A stretch of 64,000 nucleotides of DNA, taken from assembly GCA_029243385.1 (NCBI GenBank), contig JAQWSC010000007.1, positions 62,001 to 126,000 on the forward strand, written 5' to 3'. The notes under the pieces were generated by a model, which was not told the DNA's origin, ran no database searches, and saw only the letters and a list, made by a program, of their open reading frames with translations. Both the position numbers and the translations under genes were made by a program. Positions 35,074-43,522 of this stretch are shown one piece after another. How positions within the stretch are numbered: the stretch's first letter is position 1; the number at the start of each line of letters is the position of its first letter. This stretch comes from Flavobacteriaceae bacterium. Its GTDB lineage: Bacteria > Bacteroidota > Bacteroidia > Flavobacteriales > Flavobacteriaceae.

Positions 35074-35240
35074 AAAAAAAGCCCACATCAATAAGGTTTT
35101 GTATAAACTCATATTAAACAGGTTTGAGGCTACTAAGTTGGTCAAGGATCCGTTCGAAGACGGCTTGCTTTTGCAACTTCACTCACCTCTTTTAATAGAA
35201 TTGGTGTTGAGTTTATCAAAAAATGCAATTGATGCAGGCA
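35074..35240 (-). ncRNA. 6S-like RNA (candidate 6S-Flavo) between zapA and rny
   Basis: The minus-strand RNA folds into one long rod. The closing stem pairs GCCTGCATCAAT (35239-35228) with ATTGATGTGGGC (35092-35081) over 12 bp including two G-U pairs, directly followed by seven T (35080-35074) as a terminator. Further paired blocks are ATAAACTCA with TGAGTTTAT (35216-35208 / 35111-35103), TATTAAA with TTTAATA (35197-35191 / 35118-35112), AGGT with ACCT, AAGTTG with CAACTT (35179-35174 / 35140-35135), and a terminal CAAGCCGT...ACGG...CTTG hairpin with a TTCG-containing loop. Internal bulges separate the blocks. Size (about 165 nt), rod shape and position just after zapA, as for E. coli ssrS, fit 6S RNA, which binds RNA polymerase. 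No TAnnTTTG box precedes it; TATATAAAATA at 35252-35242 may serve, or it is processed from the zapA transcript. Confidence 0.75.
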
Positions 35241-35265
35241 GTATTTTATATATGTTAATGAACGT

Positions 35266-35553
35266 TTAGGAAGTTAGCAATGTGGCTAACTCTTGATTCA
35301 AAGCTTCTATGCGACTTCCTATTTTTTTCTCTGTTAAAACTTCGCTATGGTCATCTCGAGCAGCTTGAGCAACAAGTTGAAGGGCACACATTGCCAAAAC
35401 ATCTTGCTTGTCATTCACTGCATAATTTTTTTCAAAGTGTTGAATCATGCTTTCAATTTTTTTTACGGCTTTTCTCAAAACCTCCTCTTCTTCGTTAGAA
35501 GAAACACTCAAGGGATACACCCTATTTGCGATTGTAAGCTTTATTTTCTGCAC
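35266..35553 (-). CDS. zapA: Cell division protein ZapA
   Basis: This 95-residue protein is the usual small size of ZapA, which bundles FtsZ filaments at midcell. It has the N-terminal beta region IKLTIANRVYPLSVSSNEEE followed by a long helix and coiled coil (VRKAVKKIES-like, DVLAMCALQLVAQAA). It is 15 bp downstream of a small coiled-coil gene and directly upstream of the 6S-like RNA. Confidence 0.92.
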   Translation of the reverse strand: MQKIKLTIANRVYPLSVSSNEEEEVLRKAVKKIESMIQHFEKNYAVNDKQDVLAMCALQLVAQAARDDHSEVLTEKKIGSRIEALNQELATLLTS

Positions 35554-35568
35554 TTATCAAGTTTTTTT

Positions 35569-35859
35569 TTAGGGATTTAGTTGCGCTATGCACGTATCTA
35601 TTTCCTTAATAAGATTACTTATAGTGTGTTTAACATGGGTCGTATTCTTACTACTGCCTTGCAATGTTTTTGCTATGACAAGTGACTGATATTTATCCTT
35701 CCAAAGAGTACTGTCTTTATTTTGGTCAGATACAAGCTGCTTGAGTTGATTTACTTTTTGACCCAACGACACGTTTTCTTTTTCAAGAATCTTCATTTTT
35801 TGAATCATTGTTCGAATGGTATTTTCCAACAAATCAATGGCTTGCATTGTTTCACTCAT
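35569..35859 (-). CDS. Small coiled-coil protein upstream of zapA
   Basis: This 96-residue protein is almost entirely helical with heptad-like spacing: IDLLENTIRTMIQKMKILEK and NVSLGQKVNQLKQLVSDQN. The C-terminus LIKEIDTCIAQLNP is conserved-looking. The frame is open to 35898, but a -7 box (35887-35894) lies inside that extension, so ATG 35859 is the start. Size, coiled coil and coupling to zapA suggest a ZapB-like division partner. This is inference; no sequence similarity to ZapB was established. Database labels for such genes as a phenylalanyl-tRNA synthetase subunit are not supported by the sequence. Confidence 0.75.
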   Translation of the reverse strand: MSETMQAIDLLENTIRTMIQKMKILEKENVSLGQKVNQLKQLVSDQNKDSTLWKDKYQSLVIAKTLQGSSKNTTHVKHTISNLIKEIDTCIAQLNP

Positions 35860-35886
35860 ACGATAGTAAACTTTACATATGCTCAT

Positions 35887-35917
35887 CAAAGTTAGCATTC
35901 CTAGTCCAATATTCCAA
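35887..35917 (-). promoter_or_regulatory. Promoter of the coiled-coil/zapA operon (-33 TTG, -7 TAACTTTG)
   Basis: On the minus strand a TTG (35917-35915) and TAACTTTG (35894-35887) are separated by 20 bp, the expected Bacteroidota spacing. The -7 box ends 27 bp before the ATG at 35859. Confidence 0.7.
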
Positions 35918-35953
35918 GTTGAAATTCTTATTTTAAGATTGTTTATAATTTGC

Positions 35954-35961
35954 TACTTTTG
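35954..35961 (+). promoter_or_regulatory. -7 promoter box (TACTTTTG) for the M23 peptidase gene
   Basis: This TAnnTTTG match ends only 6 bp before the ATG at 35968, which would give an almost leaderless mRNA. It may alternatively be a chance match in AT-rich sequence. Confidence 0.4.
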
Positions 35962-35967
35962 AAAGTC

Positions 35968-37659
35968 ATGAAACATTTCATATTCTTTGTATCGTCGCTA
36001 TTACTTTTTGTCGTGGTAGATGGTCATTCACAGCTTAAAGAAACTCACAAAGACTTTCAAGCTCCTTTGGACATCCCGTTACTTTTGGCAGGGACGTTTG
36101 GAGAGTTGCGTTCCAATCACTTTCATTCTGGATTGGATATAAAAACTCAGAAAAAAGAGAATTTTGAGGTACAGGCCATAGGAAGTGGATTTGTGAAACG
36201 CATCAAAATTGCTCATGGTGGATTTGGTAAAGTACTTTACATTGAGCATCCCAACGGATATACTTCGGTATATGCTCATTTGAAAAAATTTGCACCGAGC
36301 ATCGAGGCTTACGTTCAAAAACAACAATACAGTCAAGAAATGTATGAGATTGAATTGTTCCCAAAATCAAATCAAATCAAAGTCAACAAAGGCGAGTTAA
36401 TCGCTTTGTCGGGAAATACGGGAAGCTCTAGTGGCCCACATCTTCATTTCGAAATTCGAGAAACCTTGAGTCAAAAACCCGTGAATCCCTTGCTTTTTGG
36501 CTTTGATATTGCAGATCATCAACGCCCAATTATTCGGAACTTGGTTGGGTATCCGCTTTCAGAATCTAGTGTCATTAACACCTTAAACACTCCCATTCAA
36601 CTTATTTTTAAAAAAGTAAACGATTCGTTATACACTGCTGATCCTGTGCATGCCATCGGAACTATTGGTTTTGGAATCAACACCATTGACCGACAAGACT
36701 TGGCATACAATCAAAATGGGATTTTTAAAATCAGTACGCACTTAAACGGGGCGTTGCTTCAATCGTTTGAGATGAACAAGTTTTCGTTCAAAGAATCAAG
36801 TTTTATCAATACGTTTATTGATTATCCGCGAATGAAAACACACCGACAAAAAATTATTAAATTGTTTAAAACAAAAGGAAACAAGCTCGAATTCTACACA
36901 ACTTCAAATAAAGGAAGTTTTCTTGTAAAAGAAGGGCTAAATTATGTTTACAGCATCAAAGTAAGCGATTTTGAAAACAACACTGTTACCCTTCAAATTC
37001 CAATCAAAGGAGTTCAACAAACTGCTTCTAATTCGGAAGAAAAGAAACAAGGAAAAGTTATTTTAACAGACAGGGACTACTTGTACACCTTCGACAAAAG
37101 CAGTGTGTATTTCGCCAAAAACACCTTTTTTGAGGATGCAATCATTGATATTAAAGAATCTGGCGATACGCTTGTGGTCGAAAACCCATTAGTGCCTGTA
37201 TATAAAAATATCAAGATTTCATACCAGCCTGACAGCATTCAAAAAGGAGATTATTTGGGCATCGTGTCTGGAAAAAAATCCATTAACTTTGTTTCGTCAG
37301 ATCACAAAAAAGGGGTTTTCAAAGCGCGAACAAAAGCATTGGGCAAATATATTGTAGGTCGAGATACCCTACCGCCCACTATTGAACCCGTTAATTTTGA
37401 AGACGGGAAATGGATTAGTAACTACCGCAAACTTTCGTTTATTATTGATGATGCAGATACGGGAATAGGTCATTATCGAGGTACAATAGATGGGAAATGG
37501 GTGCTTTTTGAGTATGAATACAAAAAAAAGTCTTTGACTTTTACTTTTAGTGACTATCCCTTGGAAGGAACAAAACATTTTATAGAAATTACCGTTAAAG
37601 ATAAGGTTGGAAACAGCAGTCAATACAACGCCGTTTTTTATCGAAAAACTTATGAATAG
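35968..37659 (+). CDS. M23 family (LytM-type) metallopeptidase
   Basis: From ATG 35968 this is a 563-residue protein with a signal peptide (FIFFVSSLLLFVVVDGHS). The LytM/M23 domain lies in the N-terminal third. Zinc ligands are in NHFHSGLDIKT (H-x3-D) and GPHLHFEIRE (H-x-H), with GYTSVYAHL between them. The remaining 380 residues are beta-rich and of unknown role. M23 enzymes cut peptidoglycan cross-bridges or assist division and envelope integrity. Its last 8 bp overlap the TonB-dependent receptor gene, so the two are co-translated. Confidence 0.9.
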   Translation: MKHFIFFVSSLLLFVVVDGHSQLKETHKDFQAPLDIPLLLAGTFGELRSNHFHSGLDIKTQKKENFEVQAIGSGFVKRIKIAHGGFGKVLYIEHPNGYTSVYAHLKKFAPSIEAYVQKQQYSQEMYEIELFPKSNQIKVNKGELIALSGNTGSSSGPHLHFEIRETLSQKPVNPLLFGFDIADHQRPIIRNLVGYPLSESSVINTLNTPIQLIFKKVNDSLYTADPVHAIGTIGFGINTIDRQDLAYNQNGIFKISTHLNGALLQSFEMNKFSFKESSFINTFIDYPRMKTHRQKIIKLFKTKGNKLEFYTTSNKGSFLVKEGLNYVYSIKVSDFENNTVTLQIPIKGVQQTASNSEEKKQGKVILTDRDYLYTFDKSSVYFAKNTFFEDAIIDIKESGDTLVVENPLVPVYKNIKISYQPDSIQKGDYLGIVSGKKSINFVSSDHKKGVFKARTKALGKYIVGRDTLPPTIEPVNFEDGKWISNYRKLSFIIDDADTGIGHYRGTIDGKWVLFEYEYKKKSLTFTFSDYPLEGTKHFIEITVKDKVGNSSQYNAVFYRKTYE

Positions 37660-40096
37660 ATTTTTTTGTCTTTCTGTTGTTTTGATAACGGGTCTTGCAA
37701 GTGCACAAACAGCCGTTATAAAAGGGGTGGTCACTTCGGAAGATAATAACTCAGTGGCTGGAGTAAATATCAATACAAACTATGGAGGAGCTACCACAAA
37801 CAATAATGGTTTTTATGAATTATCCGTTCCTTCGAATCAATCCATCACAATTTTTTTTTCCCATATAGCATACAAAAAAGCATCTGTTACCGTAACGTTA
37901 CAACCCAATGAGGAATTTGAATTTCATCCTATTTTAAGTGAAAATATTCAACAAATTGGAGAAGTCATTGTTAAAAACAATCATAGAAAATTTGTGGAAG
38001 GGATTCAAACACTCAGCCCTCAGACTATTCGCAACTTGCCTGGTGCCAATGCAGGCGTTGAAAATTTATTGACTTCGTTACCCGGTGTAAATTCAAATAA
38101 CGAACTCAGCACTCAATATGCGGTTCGAGGCGGAAATTATGATGAAAACCTAGTTTATGTAAATGAAATTGAAATGTACCGTCCTTTTTTAGTTCGCTCA
38201 GGGCAACAAGAGGGGCTTAGTTTTTTGAATTCAGGAATGATTCAAAATGTTTCGTTTTCTGCAGGTGGATTTCAATCAAAATACGGCGATAAATTATCTT
38301 CCGTTTTGGATATTACTTATAAAAAACCCTTGGAATCAAAAGCAAACGCATCGCTTAGTTTGTTGGGAGGAAGTGTTACTTATGAAATGGTCAATGCAAA
38401 AAACACGTTGTCAGGAGTTACTGGAGTTCGTTATCGAGACAACTCTTTACTTGTAAATCAAAAAGAAACCGCAACCAATTTCAAACCTCGTTTTGCAGAC
38501 ATTCAATCGTTTTGGACATACAAGCTACATCCAAAATGGTCGCTTAATTTGCTGGCTAGTTTGTCTACAAACGAATACAATTACGAACCCTTAACACGTC
38601 AAACAAACTTTGGAACGCTACAAGAACCAAGAGCTTTGGTTGTGTATTATGAAGGTATGGAAAAAGACAAGTTCAACACCCGTTCGGCTGCTCTAAAAAC
38701 AACCTTTAAAGCAACTGAAAACCTTACATTAAAGGCTATTACATCTATTTATCATGCCCAAGAAACAGAAAATTTCGATATTTTGGCTCAGTATCTTTTG
38801 GGCGAACCAAGCACTGATATTGGAGGAGAAAATTTGGGAAATGTTGAATACACAAAAGGAGTAGGTTCCCAAATCACGCACGCTCGCAATCATTTGGACG
38901 GCATTATTGCAAAAGCAGCTTTTAAAGGAACATATCGGAAAAACGAGCATCAAATTGATGCGGGAATTTCTTTTAAGCGCGAGGATATTAAAGATAGAGT
39001 CGTAGAGTGGGAAGTTATTGACTCCGCTGGATTTTCATTACGACCTCCTCATGTAACTGTTCGTAACGATCAACCTTACACTCCCTTCTCTGGGCCTTTG
39101 GTAGCCTATCAAAATGTAAGAGCTACCAACCATTCTGTCATCGACCGAATAGAAGGTTACTTGCAATGGAGCTTTCAACAAGATTGGGGCAAACATCAAG
39201 TTTGGTATCATGCAGGGATTCGAGCACATCAATGGTCGGTTTCCGATAGCGGAAACTCACAACAAGTCCTAAGCCCTCGTTTTCAATTTGCAATCAAACC
39301 CCAATGGAAAAAAGATATGCTGTTTCGAATTTCTGTAGGGAACTACGCACAGCCTCCCATATACAAAGAACTAAGAAACCAACTTGGCGTTCTTCAACCC
39401 CAAGTAAAAGCACAGCAGTCGTGGCACTATTTGTTGGCAAACGAATACAGTTTTTTGCTATGGGGTCGTCCGTTTAAATTGATTAGCGAAGCTTATTACA
39501 AAAGCCTAACACGTGTGAATCCTTATACGTTAGAAAATGTTCGTATTCGATACAAAGCTCAAAACAATGCGGTAGCATTTGCAACTGGCCTGGACATTCG
39601 ACTGAATGGCGAGTTTGTACCTGGAACCGAATCATGGATTAGTATTGGATACCTCAACACTCAAGAAAATATTGACAATAAAGGATACATCCCCCGCCCT
39701 AGCGATCAACGGCTCAAGTTTGCGATGTTGTTTCAAGATTATGTCCCAAAAATGCCCAACTTAAAAATGAATTTAAACTTGATTTACAATACGGGACTGC
39801 CAGGAGGTTCGCCTAGTTATGCTGATCCTTATCAATATCTCCAGCGACTGAGAGATTACAAACGAGTGGATATTGGAATGTCTTATGTTTTAATCACACC
39901 CAATAGCACAAAGAAAATGAGATTCTTAAAAAACATTCGGGAAATGACTATTGGTGTTGAAATTTTTAATGTTTTTGATGTTCAAAACTCTATCACCAAT
40001 ACATGGGTTCGAGATGTATATACAAAACAGCAGTTTGGAATCCCAAACTATATGACCCCCCGTGTTTTTAATATCAAAACCACACTACAATTTTAA
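37652..40096 (+). CDS. TonB-dependent outer membrane receptor with carboxypeptidase-regulatory-like domain
   Basis: From ATG 37652 this is an 814-residue protein with a signal peptide (FFCLSVVLITGLASA). A CarboxypepD_reg-like beta-sandwich at about 20-100 (VIKGVVTSEDNNSVAGVNIN) is followed by the plug domain (ENLLTSLPGVNSNNELSTQ, YAVRGGNYDENLVYVNEIE) and a 22-strand-type barrel ending in NIKTTLQF. It transports an unknown substrate across the outer membrane. No SusD-like partner lies nearby, so it is not a canonical polysaccharide utilisation pair. Frame overlap with the M23 peptidase suggests a functional link. Confidence 0.92.
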   Translation: MNRFFCLSVVLITGLASAQTAVIKGVVTSEDNNSVAGVNINTNYGGATTNNNGFYELSVPSNQSITIFFSHIAYKKASVTVTLQPNEEFEFHPILSENIQQIGEVIVKNNHRKFVEGIQTLSPQTIRNLPGANAGVENLLTSLPGVNSNNELSTQYAVRGGNYDENLVYVNEIEMYRPFLVRSGQQEGLSFLNSGMIQNVSFSAGGFQSKYGDKLSSVLDITYKKPLESKANASLSLLGGSVTYEMVNAKNTLSGVTGVRYRDNSLLVNQKETATNFKPRFADIQSFWTYKLHPKWSLNLLASLSTNEYNYEPLTRQTNFGTLQEPRALVVYYEGMEKDKFNTRSAALKTTFKATENLTLKAITSIYHAQETENFDILAQYLLGEPSTDIGGENLGNVEYTKGVGSQITHARNHLDGIIAKAAFKGTYRKNEHQIDAGISFKREDIKDRVVEWEVIDSAGFSLRPPHVTVRNDQPYTPFSGPLVAYQNVRATNHSVIDRIEGYLQWSFQQDWGKHQVWYHAGIRAHQWSVSDSGNSQQVLSPRFQFAIKPQWKKDMLFRISVGNYAQPPIYKELRNQLGVLQPQVKAQQSWHYLLANEYSFLLWGRPFKLISEAYYKSLTRVNPYTLENVRIRYKAQNNAVAFATGLDIRLNGEFVPGTESWISIGYLNTQENIDNKGYIPRPSDQRLKFAMLFQDYVPKMPNLKMNLNLIYNTGLPGGSPSYADPYQYLQRLRDYKRVDIGMSYVLITPNSTKKMRFLKNIREMTIGVEIFNVFDVQNSITNTWVRDVYTKQQFGIPNYMTPRVFNIKTTLQF

Positions 40097-41244
40097 TTGT
40101 TGGCGTATTCTTTCAAAAACGAAACCAAACGATCTACTTCTGAATGAGAATTAAACTTTGAAAAAGAAAATCGCAACGAAGGTTTTTTAAGTTCTTCTGG
40201 AGTTAATAATTCATTAAGAACGTGAGAGCCTTGACTGGCTCCTGATTGACAAGCACTCCCTTTGGAACATTCAATACCGTTAAGATCTAAATGAAAGGAT
40301 AGCAAGTCGTTTTTTGCCGGATCAATTGGCAAACAGGCATTGAGTATGGTGTAAGAGCTGTTCTCCATATCAGCGCACTTTCCATTAAAAATGGTCCCTG
40401 GCAAGTGTTTGGTAAGCTGATTTTTACAATACTCTTTAAGATCAGTGATGTACTTTCGATCTTTTTCTAAATTCTTATATGCATTTACAAAAGCGACTTC
40501 CATTCCGGCAATGTTATGAACAGATTCTGTTCCAGCCCTAAAACCTCGCTCCTGACCTCCACCTACAATTAGGGATTGAATGTTGGTGCTTTTCCTGATA
40601 AACACAAATCCGACTCCTTTAGGACCGTGAAACTTATGAGCCGCAGCAACTAAAAAATCAATAGGAATTTTTTGACAATCCATTTTAAAATGACCTACTG
40701 ACTGAACGGTGTCTGAGTGAAATAATGCATTGTTTTCATTACAAATATCAGCTACTTTTTGAATATCTAAAAGAGTTCCTACTTCATTATTGACATGCAT
40801 CAAACTCACTATTTTTTTCGAATTGTCTTTTTGTAGCAACACTTCCAAATGCTCATAATCTGGAGTACCGCAGGGATGCAAATTCACATAATGAACATGG
40901 ACTTGCTGTTGTTTTTGAAGCAGTTCAACTGCGTATAAAACTGCGTGATGTTCGATTTTTGAAGTAATGATGGTCGTTACGTGCAAATCTCTAACGGCAC
41001 TATTCAAAACCATGTTGATAGACTCTGTCCCTCCCGATGTGAAAATGATTTCGCGTGGGCTGACATTCAGTTCGGAAGCAATTGTTTTTCGTGCCGTTTC
41101 AATAATAGTCTTTGCTTTTCTTCCGCTTTCATGAACTGACGATGGATTGCCAAAAGTAGTTGACAATACCGTCTGCATTCTCTCCACTACTTCAGGAAGT
41201 AAAGGTGTTGTGGCCGCATTATCAAAATATACAGACGAATCCAT
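40093..41244 (-). CDS. Cysteine desulfurase (NifS/IscS family)
   Basis: This 383-residue PLP enzyme takes sulfur from cysteine for Fe-S cluster or tRNA thiolation. It has YFDNAATTPLLPEV at the N-terminus, SGGTESINMVL, the PLP lysine Lys204 in AAHKFHGPKGVGF, and the persulfide Cys loop GSACQSGASQGSHVL. The short class I-like active-site loop suggests a NifS/IscS type. An upstream Met at 41259 would overlap rocD by 11 bp; the start at 41244, just after the rocD stop, matches the family better. It converges on the TonB receptor with a 4-bp overlap. Confidence 0.92.
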   Translation of the reverse strand: MDSSVYFDNAATTPLLPEVVERMQTVLSTTFGNPSSVHESGRKAKTIIETARKTIASELNVSPREIIFTSGGTESINMVLNSAVRDLHVTTIITSKIEHHAVLYAVELLQKQQQVHVHYVNLHPCGTPDYEHLEVLLQKDNSKKIVSLMHVNNEVGTLLDIQKVADICNENNALFHSDTVQSVGHFKMDCQKIPIDFLVAAAHKFHGPKGVGFVFIRKSTNIQSLIVGGGQERGFRAGTESVHNIAGMEVAFVNAYKNLEKDRKYITDLKEYCKNQLTKHLPGTIFNGKCADMENSSYTILNACLPIDPAKNDLLSFHLDLNGIECSKGSACQSGASQGSHVLNELLTPEELKKPSLRFSFSKFNSHSEVDRLVSFLKEYANN

Positions 41245-41248
41245 TGAA

Positions 41249-42529
41249 TTACGATTCAAATTGTTTTAGAGTAGTGATAATAATGGTTACACATTCTAAA
41301 AGTTGTTCTTGGGTCATAACCAAAGGAGGCGCAAATCGAATAATATTTCCATGTGTTGGTTTGGCAAGCAATCCATTGTTTTTAAGAGCAACGCATATAT
41401 CCCAAGCGGTAGAGCTTTCTTCGGTATCATTAATCAGAATAGCATTTAACAATCCTTTCCCTCTAATGGATGAAACAATGTTGCTGTTTTTAATGTAGTT
41501 ATTCATCTCAGAACGAAATAAATCTCCCAAGGCACGAGCATTTTGAGAAAGATATTCTTCGTTCACCACTTCCAAAGCTGCTATTGCAACAGCGCCAGCG
41601 ATGGGATTTCCTCCAAAAGTACTTCCATGTTGACCTGGTCCAATCACTTCCATAACAGCATCGTCAGCCAACACAGCAGACACAGGATATGCTCCTCCGC
41701 TGAGAGCTTTTCCTAAAATCAAAATATCCGGTCGTGAATACGTACTTTGGCGTTCACAATGAGCTTCACAAGTACAATTTCCACAAACGGCTAACAAAGA
41801 ACCTGTTCGTGCAATCCCAGTTTGAATTTCGTCAGCGATAAACAAAACATTGTTTTGGTTACAGATGTGCTGAACTTTCGCCATATAGTCGTCTGAAGGG
41901 GTATAAACTCCCGCTTCTCCTTGAATAGGTTCTACAAGGAACCCAACAATATTGGGGTCACTCTTAATTTGAACTTCCAACGCTTCTGGATCGTTGTAAG
42001 GAATTTTTACAAATCCAGGAGTATAAGGTCCGAAATTCTTGGACGCTACAGGATCGTTCGAAAAAGAAACTATAGTGGTGGTTCTTCCATGAAAGTTGTT
42101 TTCACAAACAACTATTTTGGCGTCGTTTTGTGCAATACCTTTTTTCTCGTATCCCCATTTTCTTGCCAATTTAATAGCAGTTTCAACAGCCTCTGCCCCT
42201 GTATTCATTGGCAATAACTTATCGAAACCAAAAAACTGAGTTGTAAAGGCTTCATACTTTCCCAATATGTCATTAAAAAAAGCTCGAGAAGTCAATGTCA
42301 AATTTTGTGCCTGCTCTGTCATTGCATCAATAATTTTGGGATGACAATGTCCTTGATTTACTGCAGAGTATGCCGATAAAAAATCGTAATACTTTTTTCC
42401 TTCTACATCCCAAACATAAACACCCTTTCCCTTACTTAAAACTACAGGCAACGGATGGTAATTGTGAGCACCGTGTTGGTGTTCTAAATCGATAAACTCT
42501 TGAGATAATTGTTGGTTCGTTGCAATCAT
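41249..42529 (-). CDS. rocD: Ornithine--oxo-acid aminotransferase with a four-cysteine insert
   Basis: This 426-residue class III aminotransferase converts ornithine and 2-oxoglutarate to glutamate semialdehyde and glutamate. Motifs include HNYHPLPVVLSKGKGVYVWD, MNTGAEAVETAIKLARKWGY, the PLP Asp233 in FIADEIQTGIARTG and Lys274 in LILGKALSGGAYPVSA. Between Asp233 and Lys274 is an insert CGNCTCEAHCER with Cys249, 252, 254 and 258, absent from the eukaryotic enzyme as I know it. The product is used by PruA, encoded at 14816-16444. It is directly followed by the cysteine desulfurase gene. Confidence 0.95.
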   Translation of the reverse strand: MIATNQQLSQEFIDLEHQHGAHNYHPLPVVLSKGKGVYVWDVEGKKYYDFLSAYSAVNQGHCHPKIIDAMTEQAQNLTLTSRAFFNDILGKYEAFTTQFFGFDKLLPMNTGAEAVETAIKLARKWGYEKKGIAQNDAKIVVCENNFHGRTTTIVSFSNDPVASKNFGPYTPGFVKIPYNDPEALEVQIKSDPNIVGFLVEPIQGEAGVYTPSDDYMAKVQHICNQNNVLFIADEIQTGIARTGSLLAVCGNCTCEAHCERQSTYSRPDILILGKALSGGAYPVSAVLADDAVMEVIGPGQHGSTFGGNPIAGAVAIAALEVVNEEYLSQNARALGDLFRSEMNNYIKNSNIVSSIRGKGLLNAILINDTEESSTAWDICVALKNNGLLAKPTHGNIIRFAPPLVMTQEQLLECVTIIITTLKQFES

Positions 42530-42625
42530 TTGACAAAGATTTTGAAAGTTGATATTGCTCTAAATTTTAGCCTGCGTAAAAGTACGAATTTAAATACTCA
42601 TAGCGGAAAAAACAATTTTCCAAAC

Positions 42626-43396
42626 TTATATATTAAACACCTCATCAATTTTGAGCAACAATTCTTTGTATTTGCTTCTTGTGATAGGAAGACGGGCGTG
42701 GTTACTCATAACACAACTGTAGGAAACATTTTTGTCAATTTCAGAAAGATGGTTCATATTAATGATATACGATCTGCTGATTTTGAAAAAAATGGATTTA
42801 TCAAGAATGGTATTTAGTTCTACCAATGATTGATTGGAATACAACACCTGATCATCAATGGTGTGATATTCGGATTTTGAACCCGGTAAAGCTTGACAGA
42901 ATACTATGTCATCTGCCTTTACAAAGTCTACTTTCGTCCTTTGAACAATTTATACGCGCTTTGGTTTGGGGCTGCCGCTATGGAATTGGTTTTTAAGAGT
43001 TCCTACAGCATCGTTAGCTGGATACGTATTGGCATTGATTTTTTTTATAACAGTGTCGGCTGTATTTATCAAGTCTTTGATTTCAATCGGTTTTAGCTGA
43101 TAGTCATGGGCTTGATATCGAAAAGCCTTTAGGGCATACTCATCATGTGCTGTACAAAACACAATTTGAGTTTGGGAATAATCAAATGCATCCAGCACAT
43201 CAAAACCACTTCCCTCATCCAATACAATGTCTAGGAATAAAATCTGCGGCGGATTGGCTTTGAGATATTTTATGGCGCTTTTTCTAGTTGAAAGCTGTGC
43301 AACAACTTCTAGTTGTGGACAATAGGATGCAATATAATATGCTAGAATTTCTAAATTTTTGTGCTCATCATCAACTATAGCAACGGTATATTTCAT
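42626..43396 (-). pseudogene. LytTR-family response regulator interrupted by an in-frame stop
   Basis: The sequence reads as one 255-residue LytR/AlgR-type response regulator in a single frame, broken by one TAA at 42950-42952. The receiver domain (residues 1-120) is intact, with Asp9/Asp10, phosphoacceptor Asp56 in ILFLDIVLDEG, Thr82 and Lys102. The frame stops after KPKRV. It continues in the same frame with IVQRTKVDFVKADDIVFCQ and a LytTR DNA-binding domain (IFFKISRSYIINMNHLSEID, ending IDEVFNI). No base shift is needed. No histidine kinase gene is adjacent. Either the gene is inactivated, or a receiver-only protein is made, or the base is a sequencing error. Confidence 0.85.
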
Positions 43397-43522
43397 AAGA
43401 ATAGGAGTCTTTGTATTTTTTTTTAAAAATATAAATTTTAAATGATTATTTTCGAAACTAACCGAAATTTAAATTATACATCTTTCTTTTTTAACTAATT
43501 TTACAGCTAAAACAATATTCCA

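Noticed and set aside
42509-42817. Plus-strand frame of 102 codons upstream of rocD
   Set aside because: It lies opposite the LytTR domain of the interrupted response regulator, which accounts for the sequence.
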